Assembly (NCBI GenBank): GCA_963778845.1
Contig: CAVZVW010000008.1
Coordinates: 1-6,852 of the forward strand
Origin: CAVZVW01 sp963778845
Lineage (GTDB): Bacteria > Actinomycetota > Actinomycetes > Actinomycetales > Kineosporiaceae
Direction of reading: 5' to 3'
DNA: 6,852 nt
The translations under genes were made by a program, and so were the position numbers. Position 1 is the stretch's first letter. Every line of letters starts with the position of its first letter. This document shows, in pieces, positions 1 to 6,511 of the stretch. The notes beneath the pieces are model-generated. The model saw nothing but the letters and a program-made list of their open reading frames with translations, made no database searches and was not told the origin of the DNA.

Positions 1-30
1 GCCGAGCAGCGCCGGTGTCTGACTGGTCAT
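1..30 (-). CDS. 5' end of the next operon gene (partial, 10 codons)
   Basis: An ATG at 30-28 opens a frame reading MTSQTPALLG before the window ends. It overlaps the stop codon of the membrane-protein gene (29-27) in an ATGA arrangement, the same junction seen repeatedly in this operon. A purine-rich stretch (GAAGGCGG on the minus strand) lies roughly 10 nt upstream and could serve as ribosome binding site. Ten residues are too few to assign a family. The start is supported by the overlap pattern rather than by homology. Confidence 0.55.
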   Translation of the reverse strand, partial: MTSQTPALLG

Positions 31-1371
31 CGCACGGACACCGCCTTCGGTCGGGCCCGACCGACACGAGCGGAGGCTCTGCTCGCCACGGGCACCGCCA
101 GCAGAACCAGGAACGCCGGCAGGGCCAGCGACCGTTGCCGGACGAGGATGCCGAAGTTGGCGAACCCGGAGAAGATCACGATGTAGCCGAGCAGATAGGT
201 CAGGCTGAACGTCACGTACGGCGATCGGCGCAGCAGCCGCGGCACCGCGAGCAGTGAGCGGCGGAAGTGCCAGGTCAGGTAGACCAGCAGCACACCCTCG
301 GCCGAGGCGGCCAGCGCCTGACCGCTGTCGGCCTCCCACGGGAACGGCCGGAACAGGACGGTGACCGCGGCCCAGGGCAGTCCCAGCGGTGAGGTGATCG
401 CGGCGCCGGCGAACTGCGACCCGCCTTGAGCCGTGTTCTCCTGCGCCTTCTGCAGGGCGCCGTCGAACCCGGCGAAGCTCACGTCCTGCACCCCGAGGAA
501 CGACGCCGTCTTGCGCAGGACAACGTACGTCGCGAGCAGAAGCACCAGCACGCCGCCCACCTTGATCACCGGGGTGAGCGAGGTGGTCCGACGCGCCGGA
601 CGCACCGCGTACGCCACGACCAGTGCTCCGACGACGAGCAGGGTGACGTGCGGGCGGACCGCGACGGTGGCCAGCAGACCGAGCGCGAGGGGCAGTATTC
701 CGATGCGGCGTCTGGTGAACAGGAGCGCTACCCCGTACGCGGACAGGCCCAGGCCGAGGGTCATCCAGGCCTCCTTGCCGATGCCCGACGGCCAGAACAG
801 CAGCGACGGCAGGAAGAAGACCATCAGCGCGTAGCGGCGGTGGTGACCGCCGGGCACGGCGATCTGGAAGGCCCGGAAGAACAGGAGCAGGCCCCAGAAG
901 CCGAGCCAGGAGAAGACCAGGTAGCCGCCGATCAGCGTCGGACCGGTCACCGCGTACACCGCGCCGGTCACCTTGGAGATGAACTGCGTACCGGCGCCGC
1001 CTGTGTTCCGCCGGGACGCTGAAGATCCCCTGGCGGTACGACTCGGCGAGCCGAGTACCGGCCGTGTTGTACGCCGCAGCGTCCGCCTGCCGTGGTACAG
1101 GACGAAGGCCACCCAGTAGCGGGCCAGTGCCGCCGAGCAGCTTGACGACGAGCGCAGTCACCGCGAGACCGAAGAACCATGGCTCCTCGGTGGCGGCGGC
1201 CACCCGGGCCAGGATCGGGAGCGACACCAGCACGAGCGCCGGACCGACGATCAGGGCGCCCCACTGGTCGTAGGTGCCGTGCTGCAGCAGCCACATCAGC
1301 CAGCCCACGTACCCGGCTACCAGCAGCAGCCCGGCGACCGTGACCACCTGACGGGTGTCGACGCGGGTCAT
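27..1371 (-). CDS. polytopic membrane protein, possible Wzy-like polysaccharide polymerase; three frameshifts as sequenced
   Basis: The start is the ATG at 1371, which overlaps the stop of the nucleotidyltransferase gene (ATGA). Reading from it gives MTRVDTRQVVTVAGLLLVAG and onward, an N-terminal membrane segment. The coding sense then changes frame near 1131 (one extra base in GGCGGC), near 1087 (one base missing) and near 1008 (one extra base in GGCGG). After that it stays open to the TGA at 29-27. Joining the conserved-looking pieces gives about 447 residues with roughly ten hydrophobic segments and short basic loops; the largest intact piece is about 330 residues. A segment reading FFLPSLLFWPSGIGKEAW resembles the PS-x-x-FW-SSG-x-x-KE pattern I recall from O-antigen/EPS polymerase-type membrane proteins, and the neighbours are exopolysaccharide genes. 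The polymerase assignment is inference; another EPS export or transferase membrane protein is possible. As sequenced the product would be truncated, so a formal annotation would be frameshifted or pseudogene. Confidence 0.6.
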
Positions 1372-2489
1372 CGACTGCCGCCCCGCATCGCCCGGCGGGT
1401 GCCCCGCCACAGGTAGCCGGGCAGGCTGGCGCCTCGGTGTCTGAGGAACTCGCGGTCCGGCAGCGCCAGGCTGCGGGTGAACGCCGCGCGGGCACCCCAG
1501 CCGTCGAGCACCGGCAGGGAGTGCAGCGCGAGCTTGGCGTAGGGCGCGTCCAGTCGCCGATACAGGGCGAGCAGACGTTCGTCCCGGGTGGACGGGTGGT
1601 AGTGCCTGGCCCAGGCGGTGAGAGCAGTGACGTCGGCGAGCCCGAAGAAGTCCCATGTCTCGGTGAGCGCGACGGCGAGCACCACCTCGGCCTGCCAGCG
1701 ACGGGCCATGTCGGTGACCGCTGTCGCGTCGTAGTGGCCGAACAGCACCATCTCGGCCAGGTCCCGCCTCGGGTGGCTTCGTGGCGGCCAGTCGCTCAGC
1801 ACGCAGCTGTAGGCAGCGTGCAGGATCCGCGCCTCGGCGGGGAGAGCGGTGAGCGTGCGCCCGGCCAGCTCGAAGTCATCTCCGGGACCCCACAGGTCCG
1901 GCAGGTGGACGCTGAGACCGAAGGGTCCGGCCACCAACGTGCGGTGCACGTCGATCTCGTGGCCGGGCGGGAGCACGTACGTCGAGGACTTGCCGAACCG
2001 ACGGTCGAACCCGGCATGTGCCGAAGGCTCGGTGCGGCGTCCGTCGATCACCGCGGCCACGCGTTCGATGTCCTGCGAACGGATCAGCAGGTCGATGTCG
2101 CCGAACGAGCGCTGGCCGGGGTGGGCATAGTCGAGATGAGCGACTGCGGTCCCTTTGAGCACCCGGTGCGGAACCCCGTGCGCTGTGAGGTCCCCTGAGA
2201 CGCGCAGCAGCGTGCGCTCGAGCAGGAGTGACTGGCCGAGGAGCAGGGTCTGCGTGTCGAGCAGCGTGGTGTGCTGTGGGGAGGTGGCGGGCCAAGCCCC
2301 GGACTGGACGGCGTCCAGGAGCGGCCCCGTGCTGCGCTGGACCCGCGCCAGATGAACCAGCGCGTCCCAGGTGATGTCGTCGACGGGACGGCCAGGGGCG
2401 ACGTTGGCGGCCCCGACCAGCCCAGCCGATGCCGCGGCCCGAGCCAGCCGGTCCAGATCGGGCAGATCGGGCAGATCTGCGACGGTCAT
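1368..2489 (-). CDS. nucleotidyltransferase family protein (PF14907 type)
   Basis: This is an intact 373-residue protein of the uncharacterised nucleotidyltransferase group within the polymerase-beta-like fold. It shows L-K-G at residues 111-113, a D-I-D-L-L metal-binding motif at 131-135 (D131 and D133) and a third likely catalytic acid in H-E-I-D-V-H (D180). An H-A-A-Y segment (223-226) and R-R-D-L-A (241-245) fit the C-terminal helical part of the family. The open frame continues upstream to 3122, but that extension overlaps the PqqD and ATPase genes and has no domain sense. The ATG at 2489 is chosen because it gives an ATGA overlap with the PqqD stop. The stop overlaps the start of the membrane-protein gene in the same way. 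Members of this family recur beside PqqD-like proteins in polysaccharide and peptide-modification clusters, but their acceptor is unknown. Nucleotidyl transfer to a sugar, lipid or protein acceptor is plausible; the substrate cannot be read from the sequence. Confidence 0.85.
   Translation of the reverse strand: MTVADLPDLPDLDRLARAAASAGLVGAANVAPGRPVDDITWDALVHLARVQRSTGPLLDAVQSGAWPATSPQHTTLLDTQTLLLGQSLLLERTLLRVSGDLTAHGVPHRVLKGTAVAHLDYAHPGQRSFGDIDLLIRSQDIERVAAVIDGRRTEPSAHAGFDRRFGKSSTYVLPPGHEIDVHRTLVAGPFGLSVHLPDLWGPGDDFELAGRTLTALPAEARILHAAYSCVLSDWPPRSHPRRDLAEMVLFGHYDATAVTDMARRWQAEVVLAVALTETWDFFGLADVTALTAWARHYHPSTRDERLLALYRRLDAPYAKLALHSLPVLDGWGARAAFTRSLALPDREFLRHRGASLPGYLWRGTRRAMRGGSR
2454..2480 (-). 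repeat. short 9-bp tandem repeat at the 5' end of the nucleotidyltransferase gene
   Basis: On the plus strand cagatcggg occurs at 2454-2462 and 2463-2471, followed by a degenerate third unit cagatctgc at 2472-2480. In the gene this encodes repeating L-P-D / D-L-P-D-L units near residues 4-12 of the protein. The unit is a multiple of three, so copy-number change would lengthen or shorten the N-terminus without breaking the frame. Confidence 0.7.
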
Positions 2490-2779
2490 TCCGGTTCCAG
2501 GAGGAGCCCGTGCTTCGACATCTCTGCCAGCGCGCGCTCGACATCCTCCCGGAGGGCGTCGACGTCGACTTCGTGCCGCTCGGCCAGAGTCCGAACGACC
2601 TCGTCGACGTCCGCAGGCTCGGCCAGAGCGTCCCACAAGGCTGCGCCGGAGCCGCTCAGCACCAACGGCATCTCGGCCTCGGGAGGCAGGAGCACGGCCT
2701 GACTGCCGGCGGTCCGCCACAGCACGTCCTGGCGGCGCCGGACCCGAGAATGGGCGCGGCCAGGAGTCCCGCCGGTCAC
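2486..2779 (-). CDS. PqqD-family peptide chaperone-like protein (downstream copy)
   Basis: This 97-residue protein has the PqqD fold signature (PF05402). A first half with beta-strand character (VLWRTAGSQAVLLPP, 19-33) leads to L-S-G-S-G-A-A-L-W-D-A-L at 41-52, matching the family's L-N-x-T-G-x-x-I/L-W core. Then come an acidic helical stretch (D57-E85) and a final H-G-L-L motif (90-93). Family members are small winged-helix proteins that bind a peptide substrate and present it to a modifying enzyme such as a radical SAM protein, or act as the recognition domain in lasso-type RiPP clusters. The GTG start at 2779 is chosen because it overlaps the stop of the ATPase gene (GTGA). The longer open frame to 2896 adds an Arg/Pro-rich non-conserved extension inside the ATPase gene. 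The stop overlaps the start of the nucleotidyltransferase gene (ATGA). The modified peptide and partner enzyme are not in view. Confidence 0.82.
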   Translation of the reverse strand: MTGGTPGRAHSRVRRRQDVLWRTAGSQAVLLPPEAEMPLVLSGSGAALWDALAEPADVDEVVRTLAERHEVDVDALREDVERALAEMSKHGLLLEPE

Positions 2780-4410
2780 GTCGCCCCGGACTCGCTGGCC
2801 GCCTTGGCCCGGCCGCGGCGCTTGCGGGACCCGGACGACCGGCTGGGTCCGAATCGAGGGTAGGTGTCGCCGAACCGGCGGCGCTTTCCGATGCACACGA
2901 CGCCCAGCACCGGAGCCCGGGTGCGGCCCAGCATGTCGGCGACCCGGCCCGCCTGAGCGCGGTTGACCCGACCGAGCCTGGCCACCACGACCACCGAGTC
3001 GACGTAAGGAAGGAAGTCCAGTACGTCATTGCTGCTGAGCAACGGGCCGGCATCGATGACCACCGCGTCGCCGTAGGTCCGGGCCTCGGCGATGACGGCC
3101 GCGATGCGGGTCGGCATGCCACCGCGGAACTCCTCGGAGTGTCCCGCAGTCAACACCCGGATCCGGGTGTCGTCGCGTGAGCCGGGCGAGCAGACCGAGG
3201 TCGGACTCGGAGTCGAGCGCCAACAAGTTGGCGAGCCCGGCCCCGGCGGAGACGTCGAACATCCGGTGCATGCACGGGTTGCGGAAGTCTGCATCGATCA
3301 CCAGGACCCGCTTGCCGGTCTCGGCCAGCGTCGCGGCCAGGTTGGCCGCGGTGGTCGTCTTGCCCTCACCGGCTCGTGCCGAGGTGACCAGCACGACCTT
3401 CGGGCTCTTGCTCGACCGCGCGGGTTCGGCGTCCGGCTGCTGACCCCAAGTCTCGATCGCGATCGCCCGGCTCGGCCACATCGTCAACGCCGTTCGCAGC
3501 GAACGGTAGGCCTCCGCGACCCGGCCTACGGGATCGCCGAGCACAGCGACGGCTGCGGACCGGCGCTCGCGACGGCTCGCGTGCGGGACGTCGGCGACGA
3601 CCGGCAGCCGGAAGGCCTCCTCGACCTCCTCGCGGCGGCGCAGCCTGGTGTCGATGCGGTCGACGAGCAGCGCGAGCAGCAGGCCGAGGATCAGGCCCAC
3701 CCCGATCCCGAGCAGCACGCGGCTGAGGTGGCTCGTCGGCGCCGCGAATCCGCCGCTGGTCACGACCGGCACCGGCGCGGCCTGCTGCAGGACCGTCAGC
3801 TGGGCACCCGTGCCGGACTGCGCGTAGGCCGCGACGAGCTGGGCGATCGCCTGTTGGTACACCGCTTGTAGGCCGTCTGCTGAGCCTGCAGGAAGATGTC
3901 GCCCGGCTTCGCGCGCAGCTGCCTGTTGCTGTCGTTGAGCTGGGCCACGGCGGCCCTGAGGCCGGCCTGGGCGGCGCTGATCTGGGCCAGTTTCCGCTGC
4001 TGAGCGTCCTGGCTCAGGGTCGTGTTGATCGCGGCGGCGAACGCGTTGGCCACGGCGCTGGCCCTCGCCGGGTCGGCGTCGTTCGCCGCGACCGTCAGCG
4101 TGCCTACCTGCGTGTCCGGTGTGATCGACACGGTCGCGGCGAGCGCCGCCGGGTCGCCGGTGTAGTGGAGCGCGTCCGCCGCGACCTTGGGGACGTCTCC
4201 CTGGGTGGCCAGGAGGGCGACCACGTTGAGGGGCACCGAGCCGCCCTGCGCCTGGATCAAGGTGGTGGTGGCCGTGTACGACAGCGCGGACGGCCCGGCC
4301 ACCGCCGTCTTGGGACTCGTGAACCACGCGACGCCCGTCGAGATCAGCACAGCCGCCAGAATGATCTTCCAGCGCTGTCTGAAGATCGTCAGGAAGTCGA
4401 GCGGCTCCAT
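2776..4410 (-). CDS. Wzz chain-length determinant fused to BY-kinase-like ATPase; two compensating frameshifts as sequenced
   Basis: Joined across two shifts, the gene encodes about 544 residues. Residues 1-32 hold a cytoplasmic start (MEPLDFLTIFRQRWK) and a first membrane segment, typical of Wzz. An extracytoplasmic helical region (about 40-225, Ala/Gln-rich around 130-215) follows, then a second membrane segment (about 231-250). The cytoplasmic ATPase has Walker A (S-A-R-A-G-E-G-K-T-T-T, 344-354), Walker A' (V-I-D-A-D-F-R-N-P, 371-379) and Walker B (V-V-I-D-A-G, 450-455). The fusion matches the CpsC/CpsD or Wzc arrangement that controls polysaccharide chain length at the inner membrane. The start at 4410 follows GAGAGGGAGG and overlaps the upstream gene by 22 nt. 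Frame breaks occur near 3865 (one base missing in AAGCGG) and near 3184 (one base extra in a C run). Conserved coding continues on both sides. The C-terminal tail is Arg/Ser-rich with no tyrosine cluster, so classical tyrosine autophosphorylation is doubtful. Confidence 0.8.
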
Positions 4411-6317
4411 GCCTCCCTCTCGGTCAGGTCGATGGTTGCTCTCCGCAGCGGCAGGTTCATCCGTCCCCACGCGGCCGGGTCGCGAGCGAGGTCGAGCAGC
4501 GAGGTCCGGACCTGTGCATCTTCGCCCTGCGACGCCATCTGTGCCAAGTGGTTGAGCGCGGCATCCATTGCAGCTCCGTCCACGACTGCCGGCTCCAGAC
4601 GGCTGATCGAGGGGTGCCGGGTGGGCTGCGGGTTCTCCTCGGGTGCGTGCAGCACCTCCTCGAGCTTCTCGCCCGGCCGTATCCCCGTCACGCGGATCTC
4701 GATGTCCGTTCCCACTCGGCGACCGGACAGCCGGATCATCCGGTGGGCGAGGTCGATGATGCGCACCGGTTCGCCCATCTCCAGCATGAAGACCTCGGCG
4801 CCTTCGCTGAGCGCCGCGGCCTGGAGTACCAGCTGGACGGCCTCGGGGATGCTCATGAAGTAGCGGGTCATGCGCGGGTCGGTGACGGTGACCGGCCCGC
4901 CGGCCTCGATCTGCCGGACGAAGGTGGGGATGACGCTGCCCCTGGACCCGAGGACGTTGCCGAACCGCACTGCCGTGTAGCGGGCCCCGGTCTCCGCGGC
5001 CGCCCGCGCGACCAGCTGCTCGGCGACGCGCTTCGAGGCTCCCATCACGCTGTTGGGGCGGACGGCCTTGTCGGTCGAGATCAGGACGAACGCGTGGACG
5101 CCGAAGATCCGAGCGGCGTCGATCAGGTTCTGAGTGCCCAGCACGTTGGTTCGGAGGGCCTCGCCCGGCTCGTTCTCCAGGATCGGGACGTGCTTGTGCG
5201 CGGCCGCGTGGAAGACCACCTCGGGCCGGTGCTGCTCGAACGTCCGGATGACCCGTTCCCGGTCACGGATGTCGACCAGCAGGCAGCTGTGCGCCGCGGT
5301 GAGGACCGTCGAGAGGTCGTGCAGGTGGGTCTCGTCGTGGTCGAGCAGCAGCAGAGCCGACGGCCCGAACGCTGCCACCTGGAGGCTGATCTCCGAGCCG
5401 ATCGAACCGCCGGCCCCCGTGATGAGCACCCGCCTCCCGCCGATCAGCTCGGCCACCGCGGCGAGGTCGGTGACCACCTGTTCGCGGCCGAGCAGATCGT
5501 CGATCCGGACCTGGCGCACGTCCTGGAGCCGCAGGCCGGAGCGGACGATCTCCTCGATCGAGGGAACGACCCGCAGAGCCACGCCGGTCGCCTCGGCGTC
5601 GGCCGCGACCCGCTGGACCAGCTCCCTGCTCGCCGACGGCACCGCGAGCAGCACCTGATGCGCTTCCTCCCTCGCGATCACGGCAGCCAGATCGGTCGAG
5701 TAACCGCGCACCGGGACCCCGAGAACCTTCTTGCCCTGCATGCGTGGGTCGTCGTCGACGAAGCAGACCGGGACCAGGCCGCTCCCGTGGCTGGTCAGCA
5801 TCTGCCGGGCCAGCGCCGCCCCCGTCGAGCCGGCTCCGACCAGGACGACCCTCAGTCCGCCCTGGTTCTCTTCCACCCGCCGCCGAGAGAAGAGGCGGGA
5901 CTGAAACCGCACGGCCCCCATCAGGAGGGTGGCGAGCACCGAGGAGGCGATGATCGTGCGTGGGCCGAACTGCCGGTGAGTGGCCAGCACGACCACGCAC
6001 AGCACCGCCATCGAGACCGTCCCGGCCTCGATCAGTCTCCTGGCCTCGTAGACGCTGGCGTAGCGCCACACGTGGCGGTAGACGCCGAAGGCCCAACCGA
6101 CACCCAGGAAGACCGCGATCGCGACGGGGAGGAACAGCAGCGCCTGCCGCCAGGTGGCCGGGTTGGCCCCCCCGTCCCGGATCGCCAGGATCGTCATCAG
6201 CGAGAGCGACACCAGCGACGCATCGAGCAGCATCATCAGGAGGTCGCTGCGCATGCGGTTGGCCCACCGCGGGAGGGCCGAGATCCACTGACGCCGGTCT
6301 CCGTGCACGTCCGTCAC
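4389..6317 (-). CDS. FlaA1/CapD-type nucleotide-sugar 4,6-dehydratase/epimerase, membrane-anchored
   Basis: This is an intact 642-residue protein of the large membrane-bound SDR class that includes PglF, WbpM and CapD. Four hydrophobic segments (about 26-46, 60-80, 98-112 and 121-136) form the N-terminal anchor. A first Rossmann-like region starts at V-G-A-G-S-T-G (160-166). The catalytic SDR domain starts at T-G-A-G-G-S-I-G (300-307) and contains S-T-D-K-A-V (414-419), M-G-A-S-K-R (425-430) and R-F-G-N-V-L-G-S-R-G (451-460). The catalytic tyrosine of ordinary SDRs is replaced by Met425 with Lys429 kept, the S-M-K triad known in this family. The reaction is expected to be NAD-dependent C4/C6 dehydration, with or without C5 epimerisation, of a UDP-N-acetylhexosamine at the inner face of the membrane; the exact product sugar cannot be read. 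The GTG start at 6317 is preceded by AAAGGGGGG. An in-frame ATG at 6449 would add 44 low-complexity, Arg/Ser-rich residues and is less likely. The gene overlaps the Wzz/ATPase gene by 22 nt. Confidence 0.92.
   Translation of the reverse strand: MTDVHGDRRQWISALPRWANRMRSDLLMMLLDASLVSLSLMTILAIRDGGANPATWRQALLFLPVAIAVFLGVGWAFGVYRHVWRYASVYEARRLIEAGTVSMAVLCVVVLATHRQFGPRTIIASSVLATLLMGAVRFQSRLFSRRRVEENQGGLRVVLVGAGSTGAALARQMLTSHGSGLVPVCFVDDDPRMQGKKVLGVPVRGYSTDLAAVIAREEAHQVLLAVPSASRELVQRVAADAEATGVALRVVPSIEEIVRSGLRLQDVRQVRIDDLLGREQVVTDLAAVAELIGGRRVLITGAGGSIGSEISLQVAAFGPSALLLLDHDETHLHDLSTVLTAAHSCLLVDIRDRERVIRTFEQHRPEVVFHAAAHKHVPILENEPGEALRTNVLGTQNLIDAARIFGVHAFVLISTDKAVRPNSVMGASKRVAEQLVARAAAETGARYTAVRFGNVLGSRGSVIPTFVRQIEAGGPVTVTDPRMTRYFMSIPEAVQLVLQAAALSEGAEVFMLEMGEPVRIIDLAHRMIRLSGRRVGTDIEIRVTGIRPGEKLEEVLHAPEENPQPTRHPSISRLEPAVVDGAAMDAALNHLAQMASQGEDAQVRTSLLDLARDPAAWGRMNLPLRRATIDLTEREAWSRSTS
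4412..4421 (-). promoter_or_regulatory. ribosome binding site of the Wzz/ATPase gene
   Basis: The minus strand reads GAGAGGGAGG immediately before C-ATG at 4410. This strong purine-rich site lies inside the 3' end of the dehydratase gene. It favours the start at 4410 over the in-frame ATG at 4470, which would add 20 hydrophilic residues ahead of the typical Wzz N-terminus. The GAGAGG half has the better spacing to the start codon. Confidence 0.6.
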
Positions 6318-6320
6318 ACG

Positions 6321-6329
6321 CCCCCCTTT
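6321..6329 (-). promoter_or_regulatory. ribosome binding site of the dehydratase gene
   Basis: The minus strand reads AAAGGGGGG followed by CGT and then GTG at 6317. This is the only good Shine-Dalgarno-like run near the 5' end of the dehydratase frame. It decides the GTG start over the upstream in-frame ATG at 6449. Confidence 0.6.
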
Positions 6330-6334
6330 CTTCA

Positions 6335-6352
6335 CTCCAGCAACTGCAGGAG
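6335..6352 (-). promoter_or_regulatory. small imperfect hairpin just upstream of the dehydratase ribosome binding site
   Basis: On the plus strand CTCC-A-GC-AACT-GC-A-GGAG gives a 4-bp outer stem, one A-A mismatch, a 2-bp inner stem and a 4-nt loop. It ends about 6 nt before the AAAGGGGGG site on the transcript. It could modulate ribosome access, but a stem this short is close to what occurs by chance in GC-rich DNA. Confidence 0.25.
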
Positions 6353-6458
6353 AGCGTGCCCCATCGCTCCGGACGCGCCTGCCCGACGAGGCGCTGGCGG
6401 TCAGTCTGTCCCGCGCCGTGCACACCCGAAACCCCCGAGAGCCGTTCATTAGCCCATT

Positions 6459-6479
6459 CGGGTGAACAACTCACACCCG
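6459..6479. repeat. inverted repeat CGGGTG-N9-CACCCG in the gap
   Basis: A perfect 6-bp inverted repeat (6459-6464 and 6474-6479) encloses the comparatively AT-rich loop AACAACTCA. The right arm is part of CACACCCG at 6472-6479, which also occurs at 6421-6428. The symmetry and position upstream of the dehydratase gene would suit an operator or a weak attenuator. No particular regulator is recognised. Confidence 0.35.
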
Positions 6480-6511
6480 TTCAGGTGGCCTGACTGACAG
6501 AGGGTGAGGGG

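Larger units (their letters stand above)
6318..6511. other. 194-bp intergenic gap, the only sizeable non-coding stretch; likely leader of the dehydratase gene
   Basis: This is the single place where the overlapping gene chain is interrupted. I see no open frame with family-like sequence in it. It contains a 6-bp inverted repeat (6459-6464 with 6474-6479), a direct repeat CACACCCG (6421-6428 and 6472-6479), a small hairpin next to the ribosome binding site (6335-6352) and no strong U-tract terminator. It could hold a secondary promoter for the dehydratase and downstream genes, but no confident -35/-10 pair is visible. Confidence 0.5.

Noticed and set aside
968..1495. Minus-strand open frame of 175 codons across the nucleotidyltransferase/membrane-protein junction
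   Set aside because: It is Arg/Ala/Gly-rich with no domain sense. The membrane-protein frame starting at 1371 gives hydrophobic segments and the overlap pattern instead.
2490..3122. N-terminal extension of the nucleotidyltransferase frame by 211 codons
   Set aside because: The extension runs through the PqqD and ATPase genes in another frame and is Arg/Ala/Pro-rich. The ATG at 2489 gives the expected family length and an ATGA junction.
2371..3180. Plus-strand open frame of 269 codons opposite the PqqD and ATPase genes
   Set aside because: It is an Arg/Pro/Ala-rich composition shadow spanning three real minus-strand gene parts, with no family signature.
4411..4470. Alternative ATG start of the Wzz/ATPase gene at 4470
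   Set aside because: It would overlap the dehydratase gene by 82 nt and add a hydrophilic leader. The start at 4410 has a strong ribosome binding site and gives a typical Wzz N-terminus.
6318..6449. Alternative ATG start of the dehydratase gene at 6449
   Set aside because: The added 44 residues are Arg/Ser-rich and not membrane-like, and I see no good ribosome binding site. AAAGGGGGG supports GTG at 6317.
4548..6452. Long plus-strand open frame (634 codons) opposite the dehydratase gene
   Set aside because: It mirrors the codons of an intact, motif-bearing minus-strand gene in very GC-rich DNA. Its product is Arg/Asp/His/Gly-rich low complexity with no recognisable domain.
6445..6475. Possible promoter on the minus strand (TTGTTC and TAATGA)
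   Set aside because: The two hexamer-like elements are only 12 nt apart, too close for a standard -35/-10 pair. The apparent match is probably chance in the least GC-rich part of the gap.
6485..6511. Terminator after the upstream PqqD-like gene
   Set aside because: Only a 4-bp stem (CAGG-CCA-CCTG) near 6483-6493 and no U-tract are visible; not enough to call a terminator.
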